A stretch of 64,000 nt of DNA, from NCBI RefSeq assembly GCF_900475285.1, contig NZ_LS483370.1, positions 443,501 to 507,500 on the forward strand, given 5' to 3'. The translations under genes and the position numbers were made by a program. Positions 30,731-41,556 of the stretch are shown piece after piece. The notes below the pieces were generated by a model. That model was not told the DNA's origin. It saw only the letters and a program-made list of their open reading frames with translations, and did no database searches. Each line of letters begins with the position of its first letter. The first letter of the stretch is position 1. Origin of the DNA: Pseudomonas taetrolens. GTDB lineage: Bacteria > Pseudomonadota > Gammaproteobacteria > Pseudomonadales > Pseudomonadaceae.

Positions 30731-33440
30731 GATAACCTTGGATGCCTTTGTCGAGGAAGCTCTCTACTTTGGTGCCAACAACGCCACCGAGACCTTTCAG
30801 CACAATTTGAAGGAAGACCCCATGATCGCCCTTTTCGTTTTCCGGGGCTTCTTGGGAGTACTCGTCGTTGGAAACCCAATAACGACTGATCAGACGAAGC
30901 TTCCAGCAGCAGTTGTCATACTCGAAGCCACCAAAGGCTTCCAGGGTACGGTCGCGGTTGTAGTCGTACTGCCAGCGGCTGATGACGTTCCATTGCGGCA
31001 CGATCGGCCAGATAACCGAGAAGTCGTGCTGCTTAATCTTGTAGTAATCCTTGATATAGCCAGGATCGCCCGGCGACAGGTAGTCACCACCGCCCACTGT
31101 CCACTTGCCGGTGTACTGGTCATAGCGAACCTGGTCGTTACGATAACGGTAACCGAGGTTGACCACCTTGTTCGGGTTGTCTTCCGGCTGGTAGTGCATC
31201 ATCGCACTGCCAGAGCGAGTGCTGTGGCTGTCCGGGTCCCAGTTGAAGTCGGCGGTTGCACGCCAGTCGCGGTTGAAGCGGTAAGCATACTCGAGTGCGT
31301 ACGGCGACACACCGGCCGTTGCGTCGGCACGATCGGCGTCAATGCCTGGCAGTTGAACCTTGCGGTCCTTGAAGTAGTAAGCCTGGCCCACGCTGATGCG
31401 TTGACGTTCAAAGCCGTTTTCTTCAATCCAGCGGCTGGTGACGCCCAGGGACAGTTTGTTCTCGTCACCCACACGGTCAGTGCCGGTGAAGCGGTTGTCA
31501 CGCCACAGCGAGGAATAGCTGAAGGTGCTTTCGCTGGTGTCGAAGATCGGGATGTCGTCCTGGTTGCGTTCCGGGACATACAGGTAGAACGCCCGCGGTT
31601 CCAGGGTCTGGCGGAAGTTGGTGCCGAACCATTGGGTGTTGCGGTCGAAGTACAGGCCGCTGTCGATGCTGGCGATAGGTACGCTGCGGTTAACCGAGCT
31701 GTCGAAATTATCACCGGTAGCTAACTGAGCCTTGCCCTTGCCATCCAGATCAAGGTCGTACTGGGTGTACATGTACTTCAGGGATGGCGTCAGGAAGCCG
31801 TAGCTCCAGTTCATCGGCAGGCTCATGGCCGGTGCGACATTCATGCGTGTGCCGTTGGCACGTGCCAGGCCGGTAACGTTGTTGTCCAGGCGAGACGAGA
31901 CCTTCCCGTCTTCATCAACGAAGTTGCCGGTTTCCAGGTCGCGGTCAAAACGCACCAGCTCGGTGTCATATTTGAAGTCCAGACCGCCCGGGTGATACGG
32001 CAGGGCACCATTGAAGGTGAGCTGCGGCAGCATGTTGTACGGCGTGATCTGGGTAACCGTTGCCAGTTGGTAGGCCTGGGCGTTCAGTCGGGCGGTGTAA
32101 TTGTCGCCACGGTAGCTGACGGCGCCCTGCTGGTTGACGAAGTCCTGGCTTTCAACGCCGATCTGATCGCTCTCGAGATCCTGGAAGTAGTACGGGTCGC
32201 TGATCTTGGTGTAATCGACCTCGGTCATTACACGGGAGTCCAGGCCACCCTTGTGCTGCCAGTTGAGCATGTAGCGCTTGTCGGTGTAGTCGGTCTGCAG
32301 CTTGCGGTCGTCGTTGTCGTCGTTGAGGTACGCGGCGCCGAACTGCCCTTCGCTGGACTCGGTCAGGTAGCGGAACTCGCCTTCCATCAACAGGCCGCGC
32401 TTGGTCATGTAGCGCGGGTACAACGTGGCATCGTAGTTGGGTGCCAGGTTGAAGTAGTACGGGGTCACGAGCATGAAGCCGGTGTCGGAACTGCTGCTGA
32501 AGGACGGCGGCAGGAAACCGGACTGACGGCGATCGTCGATCGGGAAGTAGATGTACGGGGTGTAGAAAATCGGGATGTCTTTGACCCGCAGCGTCACGTT
32601 GGTTGCCGTACCGAAGCCGGTGGCCGGGTTCAACGTGATGTTGTTGCCTTTGAGCTGCCAGGCGTTGCTGTTCGGCTCGCACGTGGTGTACGTACCATCC
32701 TTGAGGCGGATGATCGCGTTTTCACCGCGCTTGGCGTACAGCGCACTGCCGCGAATGCGCGACTTGTGCAAAACGTATTCGGCGTTATCGACCTTGGCAG
32801 CACCGGTGTCCAGTTGAACATCGGCGTGATCGCCGACAATCAATGCACCGTTGTCGCGAAGGCGGACCTTGCCATTGAGCTCGCCACGGCTTTCGGCCTC
32901 GTCGGCTTCGATCTGCATGCTGCCCTGACGCATGACAACGTCACCGGCGAGGGTCGCGACCTGTTCTTCCTGCTGATAGCGTGAGGCCTTGGCACCAATA
33001 AAGGTTGGGGCATCACTTTTGCTGGTGGTGTCGTTCATGCCCGGACGGATTGGCTCGACGTAGGAGCCAGCGCAGTACGGACCGGTTTCGGCCAGTTGCG
33101 CAGGTGTCAGCTTGTCACGCGGGACCCAGTCGAGGTGACTGTAGTCTTCGCTGCGTGACTTCAGCCCACGGCCCTTGGCTTCAGTCACCAGCGGGGTCTG
33201 TGCGGCTTGCTCGGCTGTTTCGCCGGAAGCATCGACCACAGCGCCAGCATGCGTCGGACGAGGTGGCAATTGCGCTACATTCGTTTTAGGCGCGCAATCC
33301 CAGCCTCCCGTAGCCGACACGGAACAGTCATACTGCTCCTCGGCAACAGCGAATGGCGTGGCTAAAGGTTGCATGGCCAGCAGACTGCCGGTTACCAGCA
33401 ACGGAAATTTTTTACGAAACGCGGGGGATTTCAATGCCAT
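30705..33440 (-). CDS. lptD: LPS-assembly outer membrane protein LptD
   Basis: LptD is the beta-barrel that, plugged by LptE, inserts lipopolysaccharide into the outer leaflet. The 911-residue precursor has a signal peptide (to AVAEE, about residue 34), an LptA-like N-terminal domain ([19 protein letters not shown]) and a large aromatic-rich barrel. The cysteines YDCSVS and GWDCAP near the N-terminus and the CC pair in [10 protein letters not shown] near the C-terminus are those that form the essential disulphides. It heads lptD-surA-pdxA-rsmA-apaG-apaH-glpE and is divergent from amgK. Confidence 0.98.
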   Translation of the reverse strand: MALKSPAFRKKFPLLVTGSLLAMQPLATPFAVAEEQYDCSVSATGGWDCAPKTNVAQLPPRPTHAGAVVDASGETAEQAAQTPLVTEAKGRGLKSRSEDYSHLDWVPRDKLTPAQLAETGPYCAGSYVEPIRPGMNDTTSKSDAPTFIGAKASRYQQEEQVATLAGDVVMRQGSMQIEADEAESRGELNGKVRLRDNGALIVGDHADVQLDTGAAKVDNAEYVLHKSRIRGSALYAKRGENAIIRLKDGTYTTCEPNSNAWQLKGNNITLNPATGFGTATNVTLRVKDIPIFYTPYIYFPIDDRRQSGFLPPSFSSSSDTGFMLVTPYYFNLAPNYDATLYPRYMTKRGLLMEGEFRYLTESSEGQFGAAYLNDDNDDRKLQTDYTDKRYMLNWQHKGGLDSRVMTEVDYTKISDPYYFQDLESDQIGVESQDFVNQQGAVSYRGDNYTARLNAQAYQLATVTQITPYNMLPQLTFNGALPYHPGGLDFKYDTELVRFDRDLETGNFVDEDGKVSSRLDNNVTGLARANGTRMNVAPAMSLPMNWSYGFLTPSLKYMYTQYDLDLDGKGKAQLATGDNFDSSVNRSVPIASIDSGLYFDRNTQWFGTNFRQTLEPRAFYLYVPERNQDDIPIFDTSESTFSYSSLWRDNRFTGTDRVGDENKLSLGVTSRWIEENGFERQRISVGQAYYFKDRKVQLPGIDADRADATAGVSPYALEYAYRFNRDWRATADFNWDPDSHSTRSGSAMMHYQPEDNPNKVVNLGYRYRNDQVRYDQYTGKWTVGGGDYLSPGDPGYIKDYYKIKQHDFSVIWPIVPQWNVISRWQYDYNRDRTLEAFGGFEYDNCCWKLRLISRYWVSNDEYSQEAPENEKGDHGVFLQIVLKGLGGVVGTKVESFLDKGIQGYREREDQAF

Positions 33441-33521
33441 CTTATTAGTCCGGGCTTCCTGCGTGCCATCAGCCCGCGGTGGGGGACCGCACGCCTATCG
33501 ATGGTCTGGAAAAGATTCTGG

Positions 33522-33558
33522 ATAATAAAGCATGACCCGCTTGACGGCTAGCGCCGTC
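33522..33558. promoter_or_regulatory. lptD/amgK divergent control region
   Basis: The 131-base gap between the divergent starts has an AT-rich patch GGATAATAAAG at 33520-33530 that could give -10 boxes in either direction, and the inverted repeat GACGGC-TAGC-GCCGTC (33543-33558) in the amgK leader. No sigma-E-type (GAACTT/TCTGA) promoter is obvious for lptD. Confidence 0.35.
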
Positions 33559-33571
33559 GGAGACCCTTGTA

Positions 33572-35265
<1,694 letters not shown>

Positions 35266-35266
35266 T

Positions 35267-36034
35267 ATGTTGTGGCCAGGGACGCTGATCGGAGCCGGAG
35301 CAGGTTTTCTCATTGCCAGCATTCCGGGAGCCATGCTCGGTGCCTTGTTGGGGCAGGTGCTGGATCGGCGCCTGCAGTTGCACAGTTGGGCGGATGTGCG
35401 GGAGCGCTTGGGCGGTCGCCCGATGCGGGACAACGATGAACTGCTGTTCATTTTGTTGGGCCGCCTGGCCAAGAGCGGGGGCCGGGTGATGGCCCCGCAT
35501 ATCGAACAGGCACGTCAAGAGATGCGCCTGCTCGACATGACGCCCAGTGAGCAGGAGCGGGCCGTTGCAGCGTTTAACCGTGGCAAGTCGGGTAGTGACT
35601 CGGTGCGTGACGATCTGCAGCGCCTGAAAGCCGAGCCGGCGGTATCTGAACGCGTGTTGCGCGCCTGCTGGCGGATGTGTGTTGCCGACGCGCGGGTCGA
35701 TCCTGGCGAGCGACAGCTGATCATGCTCTGGGGACGTTGGCTGGGCTGGACACCGCAACAGGTTGAGGCACTGGGTGCTGAGTACGACGTGCACTCGCAA
35801 TCGTTGCTCACTCGCGGCGGCACTTATCAGGCATCGCTGGCGTTGCTTGGCGTCACGGACAGCAGTGATCCGGTGCAGATAAAGCGTGCCTACCGGCGTT
35901 TGCTCAGTCGTCATCACCCGGACAAGATCGCTGGCACCGGGGCGACTTCTTCGCAGGTGCGTGACGCCACTGAAAAAACCCGCGAGCTGCATCACGCTTA
36001 TGCCTTGATCAGTGAGCGGCGCGGTTTTCGTTAA
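35267..36034 (+). CDS. djlA: DjlA-type membrane co-chaperone (TerB and J domain)
   Basis: A 255-residue membrane-anchored J protein that would stimulate DnaK at the inner membrane. It has an N-terminal glycine-rich transmembrane helix (about residues 5-28), a TerB-like helical domain with the acidic MCVADARVDPGERQLI, and a C-terminal J domain containing the essential HPD in RLLSRHHPDKI. Its ATG is one base past the murU stop, so it is probably co-transcribed with amgK-murU. Assignment to DjlA rests on the domain order. Confidence 0.93.
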   Translation: MLWPGTLIGAGAGFLIASIPGAMLGALLGQVLDRRLQLHSWADVRERLGGRPMRDNDELLFILLGRLAKSGGRVMAPHIEQARQEMRLLDMTPSEQERAVAAFNRGKSGSDSVRDDLQRLKAEPAVSERVLRACWRMCVADARVDPGERQLIMLWGRWLGWTPQQVEALGAEYDVHSQSLLTRGGTYQASLALLGVTDSSDPVQIKRAYRRLLSRHHPDKIAGTGATSSQVRDATEKTRELHHAYALISERRGFR

Positions 36035-36048
36035 GCGCAGGGCCGGGG

Positions 36049-37041
36049 CTACTTATCCACAGGCTGCGGATTAAGCCAGCCACGGATCCGACGAAACAGC
36101 AGTTCCTGCTCGGCGGCCCGGTTGCCCGGGATAGCTGTCAGTGCCACTTGATTGAATGTCAAACCATTGACCCGCTTGCTGGCCTGCCGCCGTTGCAAGG
36201 CGGCTTCGCGTGTGAGCGGCTTGTCTTTATAGAACAGGTCTAGCTGCGCAATGTTGAGTGACGAGATCAGTTGGCTCAATTGAGGTTGTGCCTGGGCCGG
36301 TGTTTGTGCCGCGACCATGATCAGCTTGGGGATTTGCGCGGGCTGTTTTTCTTCCAGATAACGTGCAGCCCAATAGGCTCCTGTGCCATGACCTAGCAGG
36401 ACAATGCTGCGCATGTTCTGTTGCAGCGCAAAGGCCAGCGCGGCGTCGATGCGCGCGAAAATGCGCTCGGCATCGGCCTTGCTTAACGCTTCAAGCGTCG
36501 ACACGGCTACTGGATCGTTTCCGGGGTTTTCAGTGCCGGCGCTGGCCGCCTGCTCGATGGGCTTGGCTGTGGTGCTGGCGTCTTTGCTGCTACTGTCTGG
36601 CGTGACAGGCTGGCTTTCTGGTTCGGTCTCTCGCGTCAGGCTGGCCGTGCTTTGGATGTCCGGCAAGGTCAGGCTCAGGCTGGCCCAGTTGGCATCGGGG
36701 AGTTTGTTGCGCAGTGGCCCGACGGCCAGCGGCCAGTCAGCCGTTTCTCCGTTACCCGGCACAATAATCACCAGCCCGCTGGGGGCGCTGCTGTTGGCAG
36801 GTTTCCAGAGCGTGAGAAAACTGTCGTCTCCGGCCTGTAGCAGTTGCTGTTCGTGTTTTGGGATGCTTCGCTCAAGCGCCATTGCATCCTCCTGGCTGCG
36901 CTCGGGCAGTGGCTGGCGCACCGGCGGCTGAGGAAGTGCAGTCTCGGGGGCAGGTTCGGGCTCGGCTGCCTGGGTTGGCAAGGCGAGGGGCAGCAGTAAC
37001 GACAGGCACAAGGCTGGCAATGCCAGACGGTAAAGAAGCAT
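36049..37041 (-). CDS. DUF3530 periplasmic alpha/beta hydrolase-like protein
   Basis: A 330-residue protein with a signal peptide (about residues 1-25, cut after PTQA) and a proline-rich stretch. An alpha/beta hydrolase-like body follows (GLVIIVPGNGETADWP; SIVLLGHGTGAYWAARYL; KLIMVAAQ). At the nucleophile elbow, residues 217-221, the sequence is GHGTG where GxSxG is expected, so the usual serine is replaced by glycine. Residues 135-180 are a Ser/Thr/Pro-rich probable disordered insertion. The function is unknown and it may not be an enzyme. It converges with djlA and is divergent from agtS. Confidence 0.88.
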   Translation of the reverse strand: MLLYRLALPALCLSLLLPLALPTQAAEPEPAPETALPQPPVRQPLPERSQEDAMALERSIPKHEQQLLQAGDDSFLTLWKPANSSAPSGLVIIVPGNGETADWPLAVGPLRNKLPDANWASLSLTLPDIQSTASLTRETEPESQPVTPDSSSKDASTTAKPIEQAASAGTENPGNDPVAVSTLEALSKADAERIFARIDAALAFALQQNMRSIVLLGHGTGAYWAARYLEEKQPAQIPKLIMVAAQTPAQAQPQLSQLISSLNIAQLDLFYKDKPLTREAALQRRQASKRVNGLTFNQVALTAIPGNRAAEQELLFRRIRGWLNPQPVDK

Positions 37042-37115
37042 CGGTTATTCCAGGCCAGAAGTAATCCCGGCAGCCTAAAGGGTTGATCCATATTTGTCAG
37101 GGTGTGAGCGTCCAG

Positions 37116-39509
37116 ATGACACGTTTTTGCTATTGGTGGGTTATCGGCTGGTTATGGCTGCCCTTGATGGGCACGGCAGCGCCTTTGCCGGCGGCGCAGT
37201 TGTCGGCGGATCAGCAACAGTGGCTGGCGCAACATCAGGAGCTGCGTGTCGGGCTGGTGCTGCAGGCCCCTTACGCCAGGTTTGACCAGCGCTTGCAGCA
37301 ATTGTCGGGGGCCAATGTCGAGCTGATGAAGTGGCTGGCGAGCACGTTGAATGTCGAACTGGTCTGGCGAAACTACCCCGACCTGAAAAGTGTGGAAAAG
37401 GCTGCCCGCGCCGGGGAGATCGATCTGGTACCGGGGTTGACGCAAACCCCGGCAGGTTTGCGTTTGTGGCTGTTTTCCGATCCCTATATGCGGATTCCGC
37501 AATTGCTGGTGGGGGTGCGCAACGGTACGGGCTCGGTTGAACTGGAAAGCATCGACAGTCAAACCCGCGTTGCGGTGCGCATGCCCGGCGTCACTGCGGA
37601 CTTCTTGCGTAGCAGCTATCCGGGTCTGAACCTGCAAGGCGTGCCATTGGAGCGCCAGGCTTTGCAGTTATTGCTCAGCCAGCAAGCCACGTATGCCGTG
37701 GTCGATGAAGCCCAGCTCAGCCGTTTGTCGATCGAGCCCGAGTTTGCGGAGTTGGCCGTGGTCGGTGATATCGGGCTGCCACAACTGCTGCGCGTTGCGA
37801 CCCGCCGAGACTGGCCCGAGTTGGCTGGCATTGTCGAGCGTGGGCTGCATGCGATTCCGGCGCGAGACATGGAGCAATTGCATGCTCGTTGGTTACAGCC
37901 CAAATATCCGCGAGCCGGCCCTTCGCCGGGCTTCTGGCAAAATCTGTGCGCATTGCTCGGAGTGGTGCTGCTGGCGTGCATGGCCATTGTGTTCTGGCAG
38001 CGCCGCCAGCAGACGGCGCTTGAACGTACCCTGCTCGGGGCCCGGGAAGACATCGCCTTGCGCGCCGCCAGCGCTGAAGCGTTGCGCTTGACTCAGTTTT
38101 CAATTGATCAAAGCCCCATGGGGATTCTGTGGGTGAATTGGGACAGCCATGTGCGCTATGCCAATCGCGCTGCGGAAGACATGCTCGGCTATACACCCGG
38201 GGCTGTTCTGGAACGACCCTTGAGCGACTTCGAACCCGGCTTGAGCATGGACCGCTGGTTGAGTTTGTGGCGGCGTGCACGCGCCAGCGAGGAGGGTGTT
38301 CAACGTATCGAAACCCACTGTGTCCGCGCCGATGGCAGCCAGTTTCCGGCCGATGTGACCTTGAGCTTTTTGCGGTTTCAGGAAGCTGAGTATTTGGTGG
38401 TGTACCTCAATGACCTCACTGAGCGGCGGCGGGTACAGGCGGCGCTGCAAGAAAGCGATGCACGCTTGCAGGGGATTGCCGCTAACGTCCCGGGGCTGGT
38501 CTTTCGTCTGGAACGCTCTTTGCTGACTGGTGAACTGGACTTTCCTTACATCAGCGAAGGCAGTGAAAGTCTGGCCGGGTTTTCCCCGGCCACATTGCGT
38601 CAGCGTGAGGTGGGTTTGCGCAGCCTGGTACACCCGGATGACAAGGCGGATTACCATCGGGTGCAGGATATCGCGCTGGACAGTGACAGTGACTGGTCAT
38701 GGCAAGGACGGATCTTGACCAGCCAAGGACAGCAGCGTTGGGCTGAAATCAAGGCCATTACCCGTCGTCTCGAAGATGGCACGGTGGTGTGGGACGGCAT
38801 TGTCTGGGATATCAGCGAGAGCAAGCGCATCGAGCTGGCGCTTGACAGTTCGCGGGGCCAACTGCGGGAACTCTCGGCGCACCTTGAGAGTGTGCGAGAA
38901 GAAGAAAAGGCCCGCATCGCTCGCGAGGTGCATGATGAGCTGGGCCAGATGCTGACGGTACTCAAACTTGAAACCTCGATGTGCGAGCTGGCCTACGCCG
39001 ACCTTGATCCAGGGTTGCGCGAGCGGCTCAATAGCATGAAAAAACTGATTGCCCAGTTGTTCCAGCTGGTACGGGATGTTGCGACGGCGTTACGCCCGCC
39101 GATTCTGGATGCAGGTATCTGCTCGGCGATTGAATGGCAGGCCCGGCGGTTTGAGGCGCGGACTCAGATTCCGTGCCTGGTTCAGGTGCCGGAACACCTG
39201 CCACCGCTGAGTGCCGCGAAGGAAGTCGGGCTGTTCAGGATTTTGCAGGAGGCACTGACCAACGTGATCCGTCATGCTCAGGCCCAGACCGTGGAGTTGA
39301 CGCTGAGTGTGCAGGGCAAAGAACTGTGTTTGAGCATCAGCGATGATGGTCAGGGTTTTGAACCCTCGGCCGGCCGGCCGGCATCCTTCGGATTGGTCGG
39401 CATGCGTGAGCGGGTTTTGATGCTGGGCGGTACGTTGTCGCTGCAAAGCGAACCGGGAGCGGGCACCACACTGAGTGTGCGCGTGCCTTTGAGCCAAAGC
39501 GTTGAGTGA
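37116..39509 (+). CDS. agtS: Hybrid-input sensor histidine kinase AgtS (SBP_bac_3 + PAS + HisKA_3)
   Basis: A 797-residue membrane sensor. In order: signal or anchor helix (residues 5-22), a periplasmic solute-binding-protein type 3 domain (about 40-265, ELRVGLVLQAPYARF and DLVPGLTQTPAG), a membrane helix (about 277-298), two PAS domains (about 325-440 and 455-575), and a NarL-type kinase core with the phospho-acceptor His in IAREVHDELGQML and ATP-binding EALTNVIRHA, DDGQGF and GLVGMRERV. Position before agtR and the ABC genes matches P. aeruginosa PA0600 (AgtS), which responds to 5-aminovalerate and GABA (recalled). Upstream in-frame TTG and GTG codons are possible starts. Confidence 0.87.
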   Translation: MTRFCYWWVIGWLWLPLMGTAAPLPAAQLSADQQQWLAQHQELRVGLVLQAPYARFDQRLQQLSGANVELMKWLASTLNVELVWRNYPDLKSVEKAARAGEIDLVPGLTQTPAGLRLWLFSDPYMRIPQLLVGVRNGTGSVELESIDSQTRVAVRMPGVTADFLRSSYPGLNLQGVPLERQALQLLLSQQATYAVVDEAQLSRLSIEPEFAELAVVGDIGLPQLLRVATRRDWPELAGIVERGLHAIPARDMEQLHARWLQPKYPRAGPSPGFWQNLCALLGVVLLACMAIVFWQRRQQTALERTLLGAREDIALRAASAEALRLTQFSIDQSPMGILWVNWDSHVRYANRAAEDMLGYTPGAVLERPLSDFEPGLSMDRWLSLWRRARASEEGVQRIETHCVRADGSQFPADVTLSFLRFQEAEYLVVYLNDLTERRRVQAALQESDARLQGIAANVPGLVFRLERSLLTGELDFPYISEGSESLAGFSPATLRQREVGLRSLVHPDDKADYHRVQDIALDSDSDWSWQGRILTSQGQQRWAEIKAITRRLEDGTVVWDGIVWDISESKRIELALDSSRGQLRELSAHLESVREEEKARIAREVHDELGQMLTVLKLETSMCELAYADLDPGLRERLNSMKKLIAQLFQLVRDVATALRPPILDAGICSAIEWQARRFEARTQIPCLVQVPEHLPPLSAAKEVGLFRILQEALTNVIRHAQAQTVELTLSVQGKELCLSISDDGQGFEPSAGRPASFGLVGMRERVLMLGGTLSLQSEPGAGTTLSVRVPLSQSVE

Positions 39510-39529
39510 TTTTTGATGAGGAAATGCCC

Positions 39530-40159
39530 GTGATCCGTGTACTGGTAGCTGAAGACCACACCATCGTGCGAGAAGGGATCAAGCAGTTGATCGGCCTGGC
39601 CAAGGACTTGCTGGTCGTGGGTGAGGCGAGTAACGGCGAGCAACTGCTGGAAACCTTGAGGAGTGTGCCTTGCGAAGTGGTGCTGTTGGATATTTCGATG
39701 CCGGGGGTGAATGGTCTTGAAGCGATCCCGCGGATCCGCGCCTTGAATAACCCGCCCGCGATTCTAGTGCTGTCGATGCACGATGAAGCGCAAATGGCGG
39801 CTCGGGCATTGAAGTTCGGTGCTGCGGGTTACGCCACCAAAGACAGTGACCCGGCGCTGCTGCTTACGGCCATCCGTAAAGTGGCGGCGGGCGGGCGTTA
39901 CATCGACCCGGATCTGGCGGATCGCATGGTGTTCGAGGTCGGCCTGACCGACACCCGGCCATTGCATGCCTTGTTGTCTGAGCGTGAATTTTCGGTGTTC
40001 GAGCGATTGGCGCAGGGCGTTAACGTCAATGACATCGCCCAGCAACTGGCCCTGAGCAGCAAAACCATCAGTACCCACAAGGCGCGTCTGATGCAGAAAC
40101 TCCACGTCACGTCGCTGGCGGAGCTGGTCAAATATGCGATGGAGCACAAGTTGCTGTAA
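39530..40159 (+). CDS. agtR: LuxR/NarL-family response regulator AgtR
   Basis: A 209-residue response regulator: receiver domain with the acidic pair in VLVAEDHTIVREG and the phosphorylation Asp in VVLLDISMPGVNG, and a C-terminal LuxR-type helix-turn-helix (LSEREFSVFERLAQGVNV, then LALSSKTISTHKARLMQKL). It follows the agtS stop by 20 bases and should be its partner. The GTG at 39530 has GAGGA seven bases upstream and gives the standard MIRVLVAEDHT opening; an ATG six bases earlier is too close to that site. A likely target is the agtA promoter with its palindrome at 40271-40290. Confidence 0.88.
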   Translation: MIRVLVAEDHTIVREGIKQLIGLAKDLLVVGEASNGEQLLETLRSVPCEVVLLDISMPGVNGLEAIPRIRALNNPPAILVLSMHDEAQMAARALKFGAAGYATKDSDPALLLTAIRKVAAGGRYIDPDLADRMVFEVGLTDTRPLHALLSEREFSVFERLAQGVNVNDIAQQLALSSKTISTHKARLMQKLHVTSLAELVKYAMEHKLL

Positions 40160-40199
40160 GTCTCTCCCTCAGTATTGATAGGGCCGACATATCTGTTTA

Positions 40200-40230
40200 C
40201 GACAGGTTTGCCTCCGGCCCTTGCCTGTCG
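40200..40230. repeat. 7-bp inverted repeat downstream of agtR
   Basis: CGACAGG (40200-40206) and CCTGTCG (40224-40230) are perfect complements around 17 bases. There is no T-tract. It may be a weak agtR terminator or a second binding site in the agtR-agtA gap. Confidence 0.4.
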
Positions 40231-40270
40231 GGTGCACGGTAGATGTATGACCATTCCGATCACGACATCG

Positions 40271-40290
40271 TTGTAGGGCAATCCCTACAA
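40271..40290. promoter_or_regulatory. Palindromic operator candidate upstream of agtA
   Basis: TTGTAGGG and CCCTACAA are perfect 8-bp arms around CAAT, about 106 bases before the agtA ATG. Two-fold symmetric sites of this size are typical for NarL/LuxR-type response regulators, and agtR is encoded just upstream. A possible promoter follows: TTGCAC (40345-40350), 17 bases, TACGGC (40368-40373). Confidence 0.55.
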
Positions 40291-40396
40291 AAACCCTTCC
40301 ATCCTCCTGATGTGAATATCTCCTTCGCCCCGATTTCTGTGGGCTTGCACCTTCATTAGTCTTGGGCTACGGCAGTCCAAAACAAAAGGTGTGGCT

Positions 40397-41521
40397 ATGA
40401 GTGAGGTCGGTGCAAGCGCTGGGGCGAGTGACATACTGGTCAGCTTTCGTGGTGTGCAAAAGAGCTACGATGGCGAAAACCTGATCGTTAAAGATCTCAA
40501 TCTGGATATTCGCAAAGGCGAGTTCCTGACATTGCTCGGGCCGTCCGGCTCTGGCAAAACCACCAGCCTGATGATGTTGGCCGGCTTTGAAACGCCCACT
40601 GCCGGTGAAATCCTGCTTGCGGGTCGATCGATCAACAATGTGCCACCGCATAAACGCGACATCGGCATGGTGTTCCAGAACTACGCGCTGTTTCCGCACA
40701 TGACCGTGGCCGAGAACCTGGGGTTCCCGTTATCTGTGCGCGGCTTGAACCGGACGGATATCAGCGAACGGGTCAAGCGTGTACTGAGCATGGTGCAGCT
40801 GGATGCCTTTGCGCAGCGTTACCCGGCCCAACTGTCGGGCGGTCAGCAACAACGGGTAGCGCTGGCGCGAGCGCTGGTGTTTGAACCGCAGCTGGTGCTG
40901 ATGGATGAGCCGCTGGGTGCGCTGGATAAACAGCTGCGCGAGCACATGCAGATGGAGATCAAGCACCTTCATCAGCGCCTGGGCGTCACCGTGGTCTATG
41001 TGACTCACGATCAGGGCGAAGCGTTGACCATGTCCGATCGTGTTGCCGTGTTTCATCAGGGTGAAATTCAGCAGATCGCCCCGCCGCGCACCTTATATGA
41101 AGAGCCGAAAAATACATTTGTTGCCAACTTCATCGGTGAGAACAACCGTCTCAATGGCCGCCTGCACAGCCAGGACGGTGATCGCTGCGTGGTGGAACTG
41201 AGCCGGGGCGAGAAGGTTCAGGCGCTGGCGGTGAATGTGGGGCGCACAGGCGATCCGGTGACGTTGTCCATCCGGCCTGAACGCATCAGCCTCAATGGCT
41301 CCAGCGAATCGTGCATCAACCGCTTTTCGGGGCGTGTTGAAGAATTTATCTACCTGGGCGATCACGTCCGGTTGCGCCTCGAAGTCTGCGGCAAGAACGA
41401 TTTTTTTGTGAAACAGCCCATTGCCGAGCTTGATCCGGGCCTGGCGGTGGGAGACGTCGTGCCACTTGGTTGGCAAGTCGAACATGTACGCGCGCTGGAC
41501 CCTCTCTTAGAGGCGAATTAA
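40397..41521 (+). CDS. agtA: ABC transporter ATP-binding subunit (GABA/5-aminovalerate, PotA-like)
   Basis: A 374-residue PotA-type ATPase: Walker A LLGPSGSGKTTSLMML, Q-loop GMVFQNYALFPHM, signature LSGGQQQRVALARAL, Walker B VLMDEPLGALD and the switch His in YVTHDQGEA, followed by a C-terminal TOBE-like domain. It powers import through AgtC and AgtD. The order ATPase, binding protein, two permeases, then rpe-gph-trpE is the PA0603-PA0609 order of P. aeruginosa, where these are agtABCD for GABA and 5-aminovalerate. AAAAGG lies seven bases before the ATG at 40397. Confidence 0.88.
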   Translation: MSEVGASAGASDILVSFRGVQKSYDGENLIVKDLNLDIRKGEFLTLLGPSGSGKTTSLMMLAGFETPTAGEILLAGRSINNVPPHKRDIGMVFQNYALFPHMTVAENLGFPLSVRGLNRTDISERVKRVLSMVQLDAFAQRYPAQLSGGQQQRVALARALVFEPQLVLMDEPLGALDKQLREHMQMEIKHLHQRLGVTVVYVTHDQGEALTMSDRVAVFHQGEIQQIAPPRTLYEEPKNTFVANFIGENNRLNGRLHSQDGDRCVVELSRGEKVQALAVNVGRTGDPVTLSIRPERISLNGSSESCINRFSGRVEEFIYLGDHVRLRLEVCGKNDFFVKQPIAELDPGLAVGDVVPLGWQVEHVRALDPLLEAN

Positions 41522-41556
41522 TCGCCCCGGCTTCACCAACCCTGTGGAGAACAACA

